Assembly (NCBI RefSeq): GCF_001422245.1 | Contig: NZ_LMMM01000016.1 | Span: 319,945-383,944, forward strand | Length of the DNA stretch: 64,000 bases | Source: Rhizobium sp. Leaf262 | Lineage (GTDB): Bacteria > Pseudomonadota > Alphaproteobacteria > Rhizobiales > Rhizobiaceae | Direction: 5' to 3' | Shown: piece after piece, positions 26,745-35,994 of the stretch | How the letters are laid out: the number at the start of each line of letters is the position of its first letter | Numbering within the stretch: position 1 is the first letter of the stretch | Position numbers and translations under genes: made by a program | Notes under the pieces: model-generated | Databases searched by the model: none | What the model was told of the DNA's origin: nothing | Seen by the model: the letters and a program-made list of their open reading frames with translations, nothing else

Positions 26745-28613
26745 TTAGAATTCTATGTCGTCGCCCGGCAGAATGTCGCCTTCGCTGGATTCGGCGACGG
26801 ATGGCGGTGCAATCTCTTCAACGTCATCCACCAGCGGTGCGCGGATGCGAACGTCCGTGATTTTGGCGCCGGGAAACTGTGCCATGATGGCAGCGACGTC
26901 AGGGTCTTGGCGTGCATCGACAAAACGCGCTTCGCGCGCATTGCCTTCCGCCTCCACCAGTGTCGGCTCGCCCTGCTCCTTGCTGATGGTCACGACCCAG
27001 TGTATCCCGGTCCATTCCTTCAGCTTGGTGCCGATCTCGCCGGGAAGCGAACCGGGTGCACCTTCGCCGAGCCGCAGGTCGAACCGCCCGGGCTCAAGCC
27101 GCACCACATGAACGAAATTGCGCAGCTTCGCTTTGAGGATCGGGTCACGGTATTTGGTGCAGAGATCGACGATGTCGCTCACCGAATTGACCGGGACCGT
27201 GGGCTCTGGCCGCTCTTCCGGCTTGGGCGCTGCGACCTGCATCTCCTCCGGGCGGCTATCCGGCACGGCGCGAAGCATGGCCGTCGGCTGCGGCGATGTC
27301 TGGCGTTGCGGTGATGCTTGAGCGGAGGCGACGGCCTGCGTGGACGAGTAAGCGCGCGCACCGCCGCCATTGCCACCGCCGGATGGTGCGCCATTGCCGG
27401 ACGCGCCACCTTCGCCATTGGACAACTCTAGCAGACGACGGGCTGCATCTTCCGGTGCAGGCAGATTGGCAGCATGCGACAGCCGGATCAGCACCATCTC
27501 GGCGGCACCGGCGGGACGCGAAGCGTTTTCGGTTTCAGGAATGCCCTTCAGCAGCATCTGCCAGATGCGCGAGAGTGCAGACACTGCAATCGTATCGGCA
27601 AATTCAGCACCACTGACACGCTCGATCTCCGAAAGCGACGGATCGTCCGCTGCGTCGGGAACATATTTCATGCGGGTTACGAGATGAGTGAAATCGGCAA
27701 GGTCGTTCAGGACCACGACCGGGTTGGCACCCGCTTCGTATTGGCCGGTAAACTCTTCCAGAGCGGAGGCGACGTCGCCTTTCACCACATGGCTGAACAG
27801 ATCGACGATACGGGCACGGTCGGCAAGACCCAGCATGCCGCGAACGGTATCGGCTTCGACATGCCCGCCACCATGGGCGATGGCCTGATCCAAAAGCGAA
27901 AGGCCATCACGCGCAGAGCCTTCGGCAGCGCGAGCGATCATCGCCAGTGCCTGTGGCTCGGCATCGAACCCTTCCTTGGCGGCGATAGCCGTAAACAGTC
28001 CGACCAGATCAGCAGCGCTGATGCGGCGTAGATCGAAGCGCTGGCAGCGGGACAGAACGGTGATCGGAACCTTGCGGATTTCGGTCGTCGCGAAAATGAA
28101 CTTCACATGCTCCGGCGGCTCTTCCAGCGTCTTCAGGAGACCGTTGAAGGCCTGCGTCGAGAGCATGTGCACTTCGTCGATGATATAGACTTTGTAGCGT
28201 GCCGAGACCGGGCGGTAGCGTACCTGCTCGATAATCTCTCTGATGTCATCGATACCGGTATGCGAGGCGGCATCCATCTCGATCACGTCGACATGGCGGC
28301 CTTCCATGATGGCCTGACAATGTTCGCCGGGAATACGCAGATCGATCGTCGGCTTATCGATTTCATCGGTCTTATAATTCAGCGCGCGCGCCAGGATACG
28401 AGCCGTGGTGGTCTTGCCCACGCCGCGAACGCCGGTCAGCATGTAGGCCTGCGCAATGCGACCGGTTTCGAACGCGTTGGTCAGCGTGCGAACCATCGGC
28501 TCCTGGCCAACCATGAGATCTGAAAAATCTTTCGGGCGGTACTTTCGCGCCAGAACCCGGTAACCTGTACCCTGCTCTTTGGTCTGGGGCATATTGGTTC
28601 CGGTTTCGCTCAT
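26745..28613 (-). CDS. dnaX: DNA polymerase III subunit gamma/tau
   Basis: This clamp-loader ATPase of about 622 residues starts YRVLARKYRPKDFSDLMVGQEPMVRTLTNAF. Walker A is LTGVRGVGKTTTARILA, Walker B IIDEVHMLS, and sensor 1 lies in FIFATTEIRKVPITVLSRCQRFDLRRI. The C-terminal part has a Gly/Pro/Ala-rich linker (GNGAPSGGGNGGG) and the tau region. The zinc site typical of E. coli DnaX is largely absent (a single Cys in GEHCQAIMEGRHVD). The start at 28613 is preferred to an ATG ten codons upstream. No frameshift signal for a separate gamma product was identified. Confidence 0.95.
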   Translation of the reverse strand: MSETGTNMPQTKEQGTGYRVLARKYRPKDFSDLMVGQEPMVRTLTNAFETGRIAQAYMLTGVRGVGKTTTARILARALNYKTDEIDKPTIDLRIPGEHCQAIMEGRHVDVIEMDAASHTGIDDIREIIEQVRYRPVSARYKVYIIDEVHMLSTQAFNGLLKTLEEPPEHVKFIFATTEIRKVPITVLSRCQRFDLRRISAADLVGLFTAIAAKEGFDAEPQALAMIARAAEGSARDGLSLLDQAIAHGGGHVEADTVRGMLGLADRARIVDLFSHVVKGDVASALEEFTGQYEAGANPVVVLNDLADFTHLVTRMKYVPDAADDPSLSEIERVSGAEFADTIAVSALSRIWQMLLKGIPETENASRPAGAAEMVLIRLSHAANLPAPEDAARRLLELSNGEGGASGNGAPSGGGNGGGARAYSSTQAVASAQASPQRQTSPQPTAMLRAVPDSRPEEMQVAAPKPEERPEPTVPVNSVSDIVDLCTKYRDPILKAKLRNFVHVVRLEPGRFDLRLGEGAPGSLPGEIGTKLKEWTGIHWVVTISKEQGEPTLVEAEGNAREARFVDARQDPDVAAIMAQFPGAKITDVRIRAPLVDDVEEIAPPSVAESSEGDILPGDDIEF

Positions 28614-28752
28614 CGCCTCGCCAGTCGTTAAAACATATCGCATGTCTTGGTCGCAAAACCGCTACACACTTTTGCGAGACATGCTTTGGGTGGTGCCCGC
28701 TTTCAGGCCGAACTGGCCCGGCGAAACCTGAGCACGTCTTCAAAAAGAAAAG

Positions 28753-28850
28753 GTGGGAGGCTGGCACGGCGACCCGTGCCTGGCTCGTTAGGGCTGCTTC
28801 CTTCCGGACCTGACCCGGTTGGCGAGTGGCTCGTCCACCACCAACCTCCC
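28753..28850 (-). ncRNA. ffs: Signal recognition particle 4.5S RNA
   Basis: On the minus strand the RNA begins GGGAGG and ends CCTCCC, which pair. The apical domain carries the universally conserved GGTCAGGTCCGGAAGGAAGC and the following AGCCCTAA, the Ffh-binding symmetric and asymmetric loops with GGAA tetraloop. The size (about 98 nt) is normal for a bacterial 4.5S RNA. Its place upstream of dnaX, transcribed in the same direction, is common in alphaproteobacteria. Confidence 0.95.
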
Positions 28851-28938
28851 GAAGGCACATATCGGCAATAATAAAAGCAAATGCAAGCCAAGCCTTCAAA
28901 AAACTGCTATCAGGAGAAAAACAAATTGGGAGGACGCC

Positions 28939-29343
28939 TTGGAGACATTCCGGCTTGACGAAAGACTGGCGCGAGACAGCGCCCTGATTACCAAGCTGGG
29001 TCTGTGCCAATTGCGACTTCAGAATGATCGCCGCTGGCCCTGGCTGGTTCTGGTGCCCCAGCGAAACGATAAGATCGAGTTGTTCGAACTGACGCCGCTC
29101 GACCAGACGATGCTGACCTTCGAAACCAATCAGGTAGCATCTGCCTTGAAAGAGCTGACGGGTGCGACGAAAATAAATGTCGGTGCCCTTGGCAACATCG
29201 TGCGGCAACTCCATGTTCACGTCATCGCCAGAAACGAAGGCGATCCCTCCTGGCCGGGTCCGATATGGGGGCAAGGCACCGCGATTCCCTATTCGGACAA
29301 CGACAGACATGACTTCATGAAAAAACTGGCCGGCGCACTCTGA
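28939..29343 (+). CDS. HIT family protein
   Basis: This protein of about 134 residues has the histidine motif RQLHVHVIARNEGDPSWPGPIWG, a HIT-superfamily signature (HxHxxAR type) with the conserved tryptophans after it. Such proteins hydrolyse or bind nucleotide conjugates. The start is the TTG at 28939, with GGGAGGA about 5 bases upstream; no in-frame ATG has a comparable site and the upstream frame runs into the SRP RNA region. The stop overlaps the nudC ATG, so the two nucleotide-metabolism genes are coupled. It is distinct from the HIT gene at 13.8 kb. Confidence 0.8.
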   Translation: METFRLDERLARDSALITKLGLCQLRLQNDRRWPWLVLVPQRNDKIELFELTPLDQTMLTFETNQVASALKELTGATKINVGALGNIVRQLHVHVIARNEGDPSWPGPIWGQGTAIPYSDNDRHDFMKKLAGAL

Positions 29344-30311
29344 TGACATCGACAAGCATCTTCGACAGCAATTCCCCTCACCCTGAACCCAGCACCCTTA
29401 CCGCCTTTGCGCAAAACAATCTGGACCGTCTGGCCGAAAAACGCACAGAAAACTGCGTTCTCGATGCACTGAAGTTCGAAGGAACGCATCTGCTGGCATT
29501 TGCAGGCAACAAACTCATTCTCAAACACGACGATCGGGTGCTCGACCCGCTGTTTTCAGTTTACGAGCTGGCGGAACTCGATCCGGATTTCGAAAAGGCC
29601 ATACTGCTAGGCCACAAGGAAAACGGGGAACCGCGGGTCGCGGTACCGGTCAACATTCCAGAAGATGCGCTGGCAAGCCATTACAAGCCTGTCGATGCCA
29701 GAACGCTTTATCGCGATCAGCTGATCGGCGATGAGTTGCTGGGTGAAGTCGCGCAGGCCGTGGCGCTGATCAATTGGAATGGTGACAACCGGTTCTGCGG
29801 TCGGTGCGGCAGCATGATGGAGCTGAGAATCGGCGGTTATAAACGCATTTGCGCAGCCTGCTCACATACAATCTTCCCGCGCACCGATCCCGTCGTCATT
29901 ATGTTGACCATCGATCTGGAGCGGGAACTGTGTCTGCTGGGCCGCGGGGCGCACTTTGCACCGGGCATGTATTCCTGCCTTGCAGGCTTCGTAGAACCCG
30001 GTGAAACGATAGAGAACGCCGTCCGTCGCGAAACGCATGAAGAAGCCAATATCGAAGTCGGGCGTGTCCGCTATCATGCCTCGCAGCCCTGGCCCATGCC
30101 GCACACGTTGATGATCGGCTGCTACGCCGCGGCTTTGACCCGCGACATCACGCGTGACGAGGCGGAACTCGAGGACTGCCGCTGGTTCGACCGCGAAGAG
30201 GTGGCACGGCTGCTGGATATGACCTCTGCCGACGGACGATCACCACCGCCCCGTGGCGCGATCGCGCATCGCCTGATGCGCGACTGGATCGACTGGGATA
30301 GCGCTCGATAG
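29343..30311 (+). CDS. nudC: NAD(+) diphosphatase NudC (NADH pyrophosphatase/deNADding enzyme)
   Basis: This 322-residue Nudix hydrolase cleaves NAD(H) to NMN(H) and AMP and removes NAD caps from RNA. The four zinc cysteines are in FCGRCGSMMELRIGGYKRICAAC. The Nudix box is GFVEPGETIENAVRRETHEEANIEV, complete with the REXXEE glutamates. The NudC-specific SQPWPMPHTLM motif follows. The start overlaps the stop of the upstream HIT gene. It is convergent with pheA. Confidence 0.95.
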   Translation: MTSTSIFDSNSPHPEPSTLTAFAQNNLDRLAEKRTENCVLDALKFEGTHLLAFAGNKLILKHDDRVLDPLFSVYELAELDPDFEKAILLGHKENGEPRVAVPVNIPEDALASHYKPVDARTLYRDQLIGDELLGEVAQAVALINWNGDNRFCGRCGSMMELRIGGYKRICAACSHTIFPRTDPVVIMLTIDLERELCLLGRGAHFAPGMYSCLAGFVEPGETIENAVRRETHEEANIEVGRVRYHASQPWPMPHTLMIGCYAAALTRDITRDEAELEDCRWFDREEVARLLDMTSADGRSPPPRGAIAHRLMRDWIDWDSAR

Positions 30312-30326
30312 ACGCGGAGGGCAATC

Positions 30327-31199
30327 TCAGACGAAGTTGAGCTTGCGGCGCATCGCGTGACCCTTATAGACGCCGAGAATGCGCACCTTCTCCGAAAAGA
30401 AGCGCAACTCGTCCAGAGCATGCCGCACCGATTCGTCATCGGGATGGCCTTCAATATCGGCATAGAACTGCGTCGCCACGAACTTGCCGCCGAGCTGGTA
30501 GCTTTCCAGCTTGGTCATGTTGATGCCATTTGTGGCAAAGCCGCCCATGGCTTTGTAAAGCGCTGCGGGAATGTTGCGAACGTTGAAAACGAAAGTGGTG
30601 ACGATCACTTCGTCCAGCGCCGTCCGTTTCGCCCAATCCTCATCCCGGGACAGCACGACGAAACGGGTCACGTTGTTTTCCGAATCCTCGACGTTTTCGG
30701 CAAGAATATCGAGGCCGTAAAGTTCGGATGCAAGGCGGGGTGCAAGCGCCGCCATGCTGCGGTCGCCGAGTTCCGCAACCAGCTTCGCTGCGCCCGCCGT
30801 ATCGCCGGCAACGACAGGCTTCCAGCCATTGGAGCGGATGATCTTGCGGCATTGACCCAACGCATGGATGTGGCTGTGGACCGTCTTGATCTCGCTTTTT
30901 TCCACACCGGGCAGCACCATCAACTGGAAACGGATCGGCATGAAATACTCACCGATGATGTGCAGGCGCGATTCGGGCAAAAGATGGTGGATGTCGGCAA
31001 CACGACCGGCCAGAGTATTTTCGATGGGAATCATCGCAAGCCCGGCATCGCCATTTTCAAGCGCGTTGAACGCGTCTTCGAATGTCGGACATGGCAGGGG
31101 CTCCATGTCTGGAAATACGTCCCGGCACGCCATGTCGGAATTTGCGCCAAAGTCGCCCTGGAAGGCAATGCGGTTGCTGCTCATGTTATCGCCATTCAT
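30327..31199 (-). CDS. pheA: Prephenate dehydratase
   Basis: This protein of about 290 residues converts prephenate to phenylpyruvate in phenylalanine synthesis. The catalytic domain reads RIAFQGDFGANSDMACRDVFP and continues with GLAMIPIENTLAGRVADIHHLL and NNVTRFVVLSRD, the threonine-arginine active-site segment. The C-terminal ACT domain (IPAALYKAMGGFATNGINMTKLESYQLGGKFVATQFYADIEGH) contains the phenylalanine-binding ESR-like motif (here ESYQ). No chorismate mutase domain is fused. The start codon directly follows the kdsB stop, so the two genes are translationally linked. Confidence 0.95.
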   Translation of the reverse strand: MNGDNMSSNRIAFQGDFGANSDMACRDVFPDMEPLPCPTFEDAFNALENGDAGLAMIPIENTLAGRVADIHHLLPESRLHIIGEYFMPIRFQLMVLPGVEKSEIKTVHSHIHALGQCRKIIRSNGWKPVVAGDTAGAAKLVAELGDRSMAALAPRLASELYGLDILAENVEDSENNVTRFVVLSRDEDWAKRTALDEVIVTTFVFNVRNIPAALYKAMGGFATNGINMTKLESYQLGGKFVATQFYADIEGHPDDESVRHALDELRFFSEKVRILGVYKGHAMRRKLNFV

Positions 31200-31949
31200 T
31201 TATCTGCCTGCGAGGATTTCGCGTGCTTTGTCGAGTTGCGCCTGTGTATCGACGCCCAATGGAATCGAGTTTACGATTTCGGCGTCGATACGCATCCCCG
31301 CCTCAAGCGCCCGCAACTGTTCAAGGCTTTCGCGCAGTTCGAGCGTCGAAGGTTTGAGCGAGACGAATTTTTCAAGTGCTGCGCGGCGGTATGTATAAAG
31401 TCCGATGTGGTGATAGAGCGGACCCTTTCCATAGGGTGCGGTGGCGCGGGTGAAATACAGCGCGCGCAACCTTTTCTCGGAAATCGGGCTGCCGACGATC
31501 TTGACGATGCTGGGGTTGGTCTTCTCGTCTTCATCGGTGATTTCCACCGTCAGGGTGGCAATGTCGGTCTGTGCATTTTCCATAGGCCGCAACGAGGCGC
31601 GGATCGTGTCCGGCTCTATCGTTGGCAAATCGCCCTGCACGTTTATGACGAATTCAGCGTTGCCGGCTGGGTCAGCTTTCTGAAGGGCTTCGTAGATACG
31701 ATCGGACCCGGACTGATGGTCATCACGCGTCATCGTCACATCAAAACCGGCATTCTTGACCGCATCGAACACACGTTGGTCATCGACGGCGACCACGATA
31801 CGCTCGGCACCTGCTTCCCGCGCACGCATTGCAACCTGAACAATCATAGGCTGGCCGCAAATATCCGCTAAGGGCTTGCCGGGCAGGCGGGTGGAGGCCA
31901 TTCGTGCCGGAATCAGCACAACAGCCTTTTCGAAATACCGATTATTCAT
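31200..31949 (-). CDS. kdsB: 3-deoxy-manno-octulosonate cytidylyltransferase
   Basis: This 249-residue enzyme activates Kdo as CMP-Kdo for the LPS inner core. The nucleotide-binding start is [27 protein letters not shown], followed by [13 protein letters not shown], the metal site [13 protein letters not shown], and [13 protein letters not shown] with [17 protein letters not shown] precedes the ATG. It leads a kdsB-pheA pair, divergent from the cytochrome c gene. Function fits with the LPS export genes elsewhere in the window. Confidence 0.96.
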   Translation of the reverse strand: MNNRYFEKAVVLIPARMASTRLPGKPLADICGQPMIVQVAMRAREAGAERIVVAVDDQRVFDAVKNAGFDVTMTRDDHQSGSDRIYEALQKADPAGNAEFVINVQGDLPTIEPDTIRASLRPMENAQTDIATLTVEITDEDEKTNPSIVKIVGSPISEKRLRALYFTRATAPYGKGPLYHHIGLYTYRRAALEKFVSLKPSTLELRESLEQLRALEAGMRIDAEIVNSIPLGVDTQAQLDKAREILAGR

Positions 31950-32098
31950 CCAACACCCTTCAAATCCCGCAATAAAAGTGGCAATACGTCACGGTGCGGG
32001 GAGCATATTCAAGTTGCGCAGGCTGTGCAAAAGCCATAGCTTTCGAGCAATTTCAAGATGTCCGTTTGATGCGAACGGTTGTGAGGGAGCGCAGATCA

Positions 32099-32674
32099 AT
32101 GAATTCACAGGTTAACATGGCGGTCGGTGCCCTTTTGGGCACGATTTTCGTCCTGATGTCGGTGTCTATCGCGTCGGAAGGAATTTTCCACGCGCCAGCC
32201 CCCGAAAAGGAAGGTTACGCCATTGTTGCGGAGACCAGCGGTGCAGACAGTGCAGGCGGCGCAGCGGAAGCTCCGGCCACGCCGATTGCCAAGCTTTTGG
32301 CGAGTGCAGATGCCGCAAAGGGCGAAACTGTCTTTAAAAAATGCACGAGCTGTCACACCGGGGAGAGCGGCGGCCCCAATAAAGTCGGCCCGAATCTCTT
32401 CGACGTCGTCAACCGCCCTATCGCCAGCCACGAAGGCTTCAGCTATTCCGCAGGCATGAAGGATTTCTCCAAGGGCGGTACGGTGAAGTGGGATTACGAC
32501 CATCTCAGCTACTTCATCGAGGCCCCCAAGAAGCATGTTCCAGGCACAGCCATGGGCTTTGCCGGTATCAAGAAGGAAACGGAACGCGCAGACCTGATCG
32601 CTTATCTGCGCTCGCTTTCGGCCAATCCGGCACCATTGCCAGATCCGAATGCAGCTCCTGAGGTCATCAACTGA
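32099..32674 (+). CDS. cycM: Membrane-anchored class I cytochrome c (CycM/c552 type)
   Basis: This protein of about 191 residues has an N-terminal uncleaved signal anchor ([24 protein letters not shown]) and a Pro/Ala linker. The cytochrome domain holds the heme motif KKCTSCHT and the methionine ligand in [14 protein letters not shown]. CycM proteins carry electrons between the bc1 complex and terminal oxidases in rhizobia. The start at 32099 is preferred because the anchor begins there; the frame is open further up without sense. A strong terminator follows the stop. It is divergent from kdsB. Confidence 0.94.
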   Translation: MNSQVNMAVGALLGTIFVLMSVSIASEGIFHAPAPEKEGYAIVAETSGADSAGGAAEAPATPIAKLLASADAAKGETVFKKCTSCHTGESGGPNKVGPNLFDVVNRPIASHEGFSYSAGMKDFSKGGTVKWDYDHLSYFIEAPKKHVPGTAMGFAGIKKETERADLIAYLRSLSANPAPLPDPNAAPEVIN

Positions 32675-32680
32675 TAGAGA

Positions 32681-32706
32681 AAAGCCCGGCCTGACCGGGC
32701 TTTTTC
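32681..32706 (+). terminator. Rho-independent terminator of cycM
   Basis: The stem AAAGCCCGG/CCGGGCTTT with loop CCTGA is followed by TT and C, giving five T in all. It lies 7 bp after the cycM stop and faces the convergent PBP gene. Confidence 0.85.
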
Positions 32707-32734
32707 TTGCGCGGACGGCACGATGCACTCAGGA

Positions 32735-35071
32735 TCAATTGCCCATCAATATATCGAAGAGGGTTGTCTGCTTGGGCGCTGCCTGTCGCGGCTGTGGACC
32801 GCCGCCTATATCCGCCGGTGGAACGGGGCCGCCGTCACCACCACCATATTGCTGGCGGGGAAATTGCTGGGACGGCGCGTCGACCGGTGGATAGGCAGGT
32901 GTGGACGCCGTCTGGTCATGACCGACGGGCGCTGCCGGATAATCCGGCGGGACGGGCGCGGACCCGCCGCCCAATGCATTTGATATGATATCGCCGATCG
33001 ACTGCGGCGGAGCCGCGGGGGCGGATGCCATGGGCTGGCCGGCATCAGGTGCGCCATAGGCACCCAGTCCGAAGAGTGGAGACGGGCTCAAGCCGGAATG
33101 GGCCGCCGTCATGAATTCCTTCCACGCCTTGGCAGGCAATCCGCCGCCAGTGACTTTCTTCATCGACGTGCCGTCATCATTGCCGAACCAGACGCCCGTG
33201 GTAAGCGTGCTGGTATAGCCGACGAACAGAGCATCGCGGAAGGATTGCGTCGTTCCGGACTTACCTGCCGCCTGCCATCCCTTGAGTCGCGCAGCCTTGC
33301 CGGTGCCCTCGTTGATGACGCCAGTCAACATGCTGTTCATGGTGGCGGCAATACCTTCGCTCAATACGCGTGGCGGATTGTCGTATTTGTTTTCGTAAAG
33401 GACCTTGCCGTCAGCATCGGTGATCCGCTTGACGATGTGAGGCGTTGCCTTGAAGCCACCATTCATCATCGGCGCATAGGCCGAGGTGAGTTCGAGAAGC
33501 GAGACTTCAGACGTTCCGAGCGCGATCGACGCATTGGCCTGGAGATCGGACTCGATGCCCATGCGATGGGCGACCTGCGTGACGCGGTCCGGCCCGACCT
33601 CCATGACGAGTTGCGCTGCTATCGTATTGAGCGAATTGGCAAGCGCCGTCGCCAGCGTCACCTCGCCGCGATATTTCTGGTCGTAGTTTTCAGGAGTCCA
33701 TTTGCCGATTTTGACCGGTGCGTCATTGCGGATGGAATTCGGTGTCAAACCATTTTCAAGCGCGGCGATATAAACGAATGGCTTGAATGCCGAGCCAGGC
33801 TGTCTTTTAGCCTTCGAGGCACGATTGAACTGGCTTTGCGCGTAGTCCGCACCACCCACGACGGCACGAATCGCACCCGTTCCATCGATGGAAGCCAGCG
33901 CTGCCTGCGAGGCACCCTGCTTGCGGCCTTCGCCCTTCAACACATCCGAAAGCGCTTTTTCCGCCTCTTTCTCCAGATCGAGATCGATGGTGGTATCGAC
34001 GACGAGATCCTGTTTGACATCGCCGATCAATCCTCGCACCTCGTCCAGCACCATGTCGGCTGCATAGTGTTCAGCGCCTGACCAGAAGCGCTTTGCCTTC
34101 GTCGGCGGCTGCGACATGGCGGTCTTGATCTCGTCTTCCGTGATGAATCCGACATCGCGCATCGACTGAAGAACCACCTGCGCACGCTCTTCTGCCGCCT
34201 GGGGATCACGCGCCGGAGACAGGCGTGACGGGGCCTTCAACAAGCCGGCGAGAAGTGCGGCTTCACCCAGATTGACGTCACGCGCCGACTTGTTGAAGTA
34301 GCGACGCGATGCCGCCTCGACGCCATAGGCATTGGATCCGAAATAGACGCGGTTGAGATACATCGCCAGAATCTGGTCTTTGGTGTATTTCTGCTCCAGC
34401 CAGAAGGACAGCAACACTTCCTGAATCTTGCGCTCGATAGTCCGGTCCGGGGACAAAAACAGGTTCTTGGCGAGCTGCTGTGTCAAGGTGGAGCCACCCT
34501 GAAGCGTACGACCGCTGACGACGTTGGTGACGATCGCGCGGGCAAGGCCTAGGGGATCGATGCCGAAATGCGAATAAAAGCGCCGGTCTTCGATGGCGAT
34601 CACAGCCTGCGGCAGATAAGGCGACATGTCCTCAAGCGATAGAGCTTCGCCACCGGTGGTGCCGCGATTGGCAAGGACCGAACCGTCAACGGCAACGATT
34701 TTCAGATTTGGCGGTCGTTCGGGAATGGACCATGTGCTGGCACTGGGCATGCGCGTGCCGTAATAGAAGACGACGCCTGCAACGGCTATTCCGCCCCATA
34801 TGCCCAGGACGATGCACCAATAGAAGCAACGGCGGATGAAACCCATGATGCCGACGCCAGTTTCGCTGCGCGTGTTGCGAACCGGCTTTTGCGTTTTCGT
34901 CTTGCGATCCCGCTTCTGCGGTCTCTCGGGCTCGAAATCGTCTTTCTTTTTACCGCTGCCCCTGGTGCCGTTGATTCGGTCCGTCTCATTCAGGCGCAGG
35001 TCATCGCCGGATTCGTGAAAATCTCCGAAAGAAGGTTCTACGCGTTGGCGTGACTTGCCACTACCTGCCAT
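32735..35071 (-). CDS. Penicillin-binding protein 1A, class A (transglycosylase/transpeptidase)
   Basis: This 778-residue bifunctional peptidoglycan synthase has a basic cytoplasmic tail of about 75 residues and a transmembrane helix (CFYWCIVLGIWGGIAVAGVVFYYG). The GT51 domain contains AVIAIEDRRFYSHFGID, GGSTLTQQLAKNLFL, ERKIQEVLLSFWLEQKYTKDQIL and LNRVYFGSNAYGVEAAS. The transpeptidase domain has SxxK in QPGSAFKPFVY, SxN in ANSLNTIA and KTG-like KSGTTQSFRDALFVGYT. A Pro/Ala/Gly-rich tail ends the protein. Its 5' side shows a TTAA-N7-TTAA site (35160-35174) resembling a CtrA box, which would fit cell-cycle control but is weak. Confidence 0.95.
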   Translation of the reverse strand: MAGSGKSRQRVEPSFGDFHESGDDLRLNETDRINGTRGSGKKKDDFEPERPQKRDRKTKTQKPVRNTRSETGVGIMGFIRRCFYWCIVLGIWGGIAVAGVVFYYGTRMPSASTWSIPERPPNLKIVAVDGSVLANRGTTGGEALSLEDMSPYLPQAVIAIEDRRFYSHFGIDPLGLARAIVTNVVSGRTLQGGSTLTQQLAKNLFLSPDRTIERKIQEVLLSFWLEQKYTKDQILAMYLNRVYFGSNAYGVEAASRRYFNKSARDVNLGEAALLAGLLKAPSRLSPARDPQAAEERAQVVLQSMRDVGFITEDEIKTAMSQPPTKAKRFWSGAEHYAADMVLDEVRGLIGDVKQDLVVDTTIDLDLEKEAEKALSDVLKGEGRKQGASQAALASIDGTGAIRAVVGGADYAQSQFNRASKAKRQPGSAFKPFVYIAALENGLTPNSIRNDAPVKIGKWTPENYDQKYRGEVTLATALANSLNTIAAQLVMEVGPDRVTQVAHRMGIESDLQANASIALGTSEVSLLELTSAYAPMMNGGFKATPHIVKRITDADGKVLYENKYDNPPRVLSEGIAATMNSMLTGVINEGTGKAARLKGWQAAGKSGTTQSFRDALFVGYTSTLTTGVWFGNDDGTSMKKVTGGGLPAKAWKEFMTAAHSGLSPSPLFGLGAYGAPDAGQPMASAPAAPPQSIGDIISNALGGGSAPVPPDYPAAPVGHDQTASTPAYPPVDAPSQQFPRQQYGGGDGGPVPPADIGGGPQPRQAAPKQTTLFDILMGN

Positions 35072-35159
35072 CTGCGGGAAATCGCTCCATGATATTTTGG
35101 CGGCGCTACGTGCGGCTCCTGATCGACGTTTCTTCCCGATGGAGCTTAAATGCGGCGAT

Positions 35160-35175
35160 TTAAGGTGGGGTTAAG
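35160..35175. promoter_or_regulatory. CtrA-box-like site upstream of the PBP gene
   Basis: TTAA-GGTGGGG-TTAAG has the TTAA-N7-TTAA spacing bound by the cell-cycle regulator CtrA, but the consensus C after the second TTAA is a G and the spacer is G-rich. It lies 89 bp upstream of the PBP start codon. Assignment is tentative. Confidence 0.3.
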
Positions 35176-35198
35176 GAAGAGGTCTCTTCACGTTGCCG

Positions 35199-35657
35199 TC
35201 ACTGGCAGACGTCGACCCATTCGGCCCCGGTCAGCGCCGCAATGTGGTCTGGCGCTATGCGAACGGCGGCGTTGGTCGCACCTGCGGCGGGCAGCACTTC
35301 GGAATGCTGTTTCAGGGAAATGTCGCAGAAGACCGGCAAGGGATCGGGCAAACCGAAGGGACATACGCCGCCTATGGGATGGCTTGTCATTGCCACGACA
35401 TCCTCGGAACCAAGCATTCGCGGCTTGACGCCGAAACGGTCTTTGAACTTGCGATTGTCCAGCCGCTTCGTTCCCGCTGTAACAACGAGAAGGATGCGAT
35501 CACCCGCTTTGAGGCAAATGGTCTTCGCAATCTGATCGGGGTCGACACCGTGCGCCTGCGCAGCCAAATCGACGGTGGCGGAGCTTTCAGGCGTCTCTAT
35601 CACCGAAATCTCAGGTGCATGGACAGCGAAATATTCTATGACAGAATGGAGGCTCAT
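35199..35657 (-). CDS. YbaK/EbsC family aminoacyl-tRNA deacylase
   Basis: This 152-residue protein has the YbaK/ProX fold: ATVDLAAQAHGVDPDQIAKTICLKAGDRILLVVTAGTKRLDNRKFKDRFG, including the conserved lysine in AKTICL, then VGGVCPFG-type IGGVCPFGLPDPLPVFCDISL. Members hydrolyse mischarged aminoacyl-tRNA (Cys-tRNAPro, Ala-tRNAPro) to keep translation accurate. The start is ATG 35657. It lies 127 bp upstream of the PBP gene in the same direction but is probably transcribed separately. Confidence 0.88.
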   Translation of the reverse strand: MSLHSVIEYFAVHAPEISVIETPESSATVDLAAQAHGVDPDQIAKTICLKAGDRILLVVTAGTKRLDNRKFKDRFGVKPRMLGSEDVVAMTSHPIGGVCPFGLPDPLPVFCDISLKQHSEVLPAAGATNAAVRIAPDHIAALTGAEWVDVCQ

Positions 35658-35779
35658 GCGTAATCTTTAGGCGATGACGCCAGAATGGACAAGTATTTTC
35701 GATGAGATATGCGCTCAATGCAATGCTGCGGTGCAATGTCAGCTCTGTTTTTCATACGGAATCGGTGTATTTTCAAATC

Positions 35780-35896
35780 ATCGAAGCGACGCACTCCTCC
35801 TCCCAGCGTCGCCCGATTGGACTGACAACACTCCTCCTCCCAGTTGTCAGTCAGTTTCAAGAACCCGGCGCACCTCCTCCCGCGCCGGGTTTTTGC
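35780..35896 (+). ncRNA. Alpha-r14/cuckoo-type small RNA with three anti-Shine-Dalgarno hairpin loops
   Basis: Three perfect hairpins follow one another: GCGACGC/GCGTCGC (35786-35812), ACTGACAAC/GTTGTCAGT (35821-35851), and AACCCGGCGC/GCGCCGGGTT (35862-35891) ending in a T-run as terminator. The loops read ACTCCTCCTCCCA in the first two and ACCTCCTCCC in the third, so each shows CCTCCTCCC, complementary to ribosome binding sites. This is the hallmark of the rhizobial alpha-r14 (NfeR1/Smr14C) and cuckoo RNA family, which base-pair with mRNA leaders. The 5' end is approximate and no confident promoter was identified. The rest of the 35658-36160 gap holds the cspA leader. Confidence 0.85.
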
Positions 35897-35994
35897 TTTC
35901 AGACTTTGCCCTAACTATCTGAGATCAACCCTTTTCGTGTGCAGCGCACACTGAAAAATCCGGCTTTCGCATCTCGCCTTTTCATCAAACAAAC

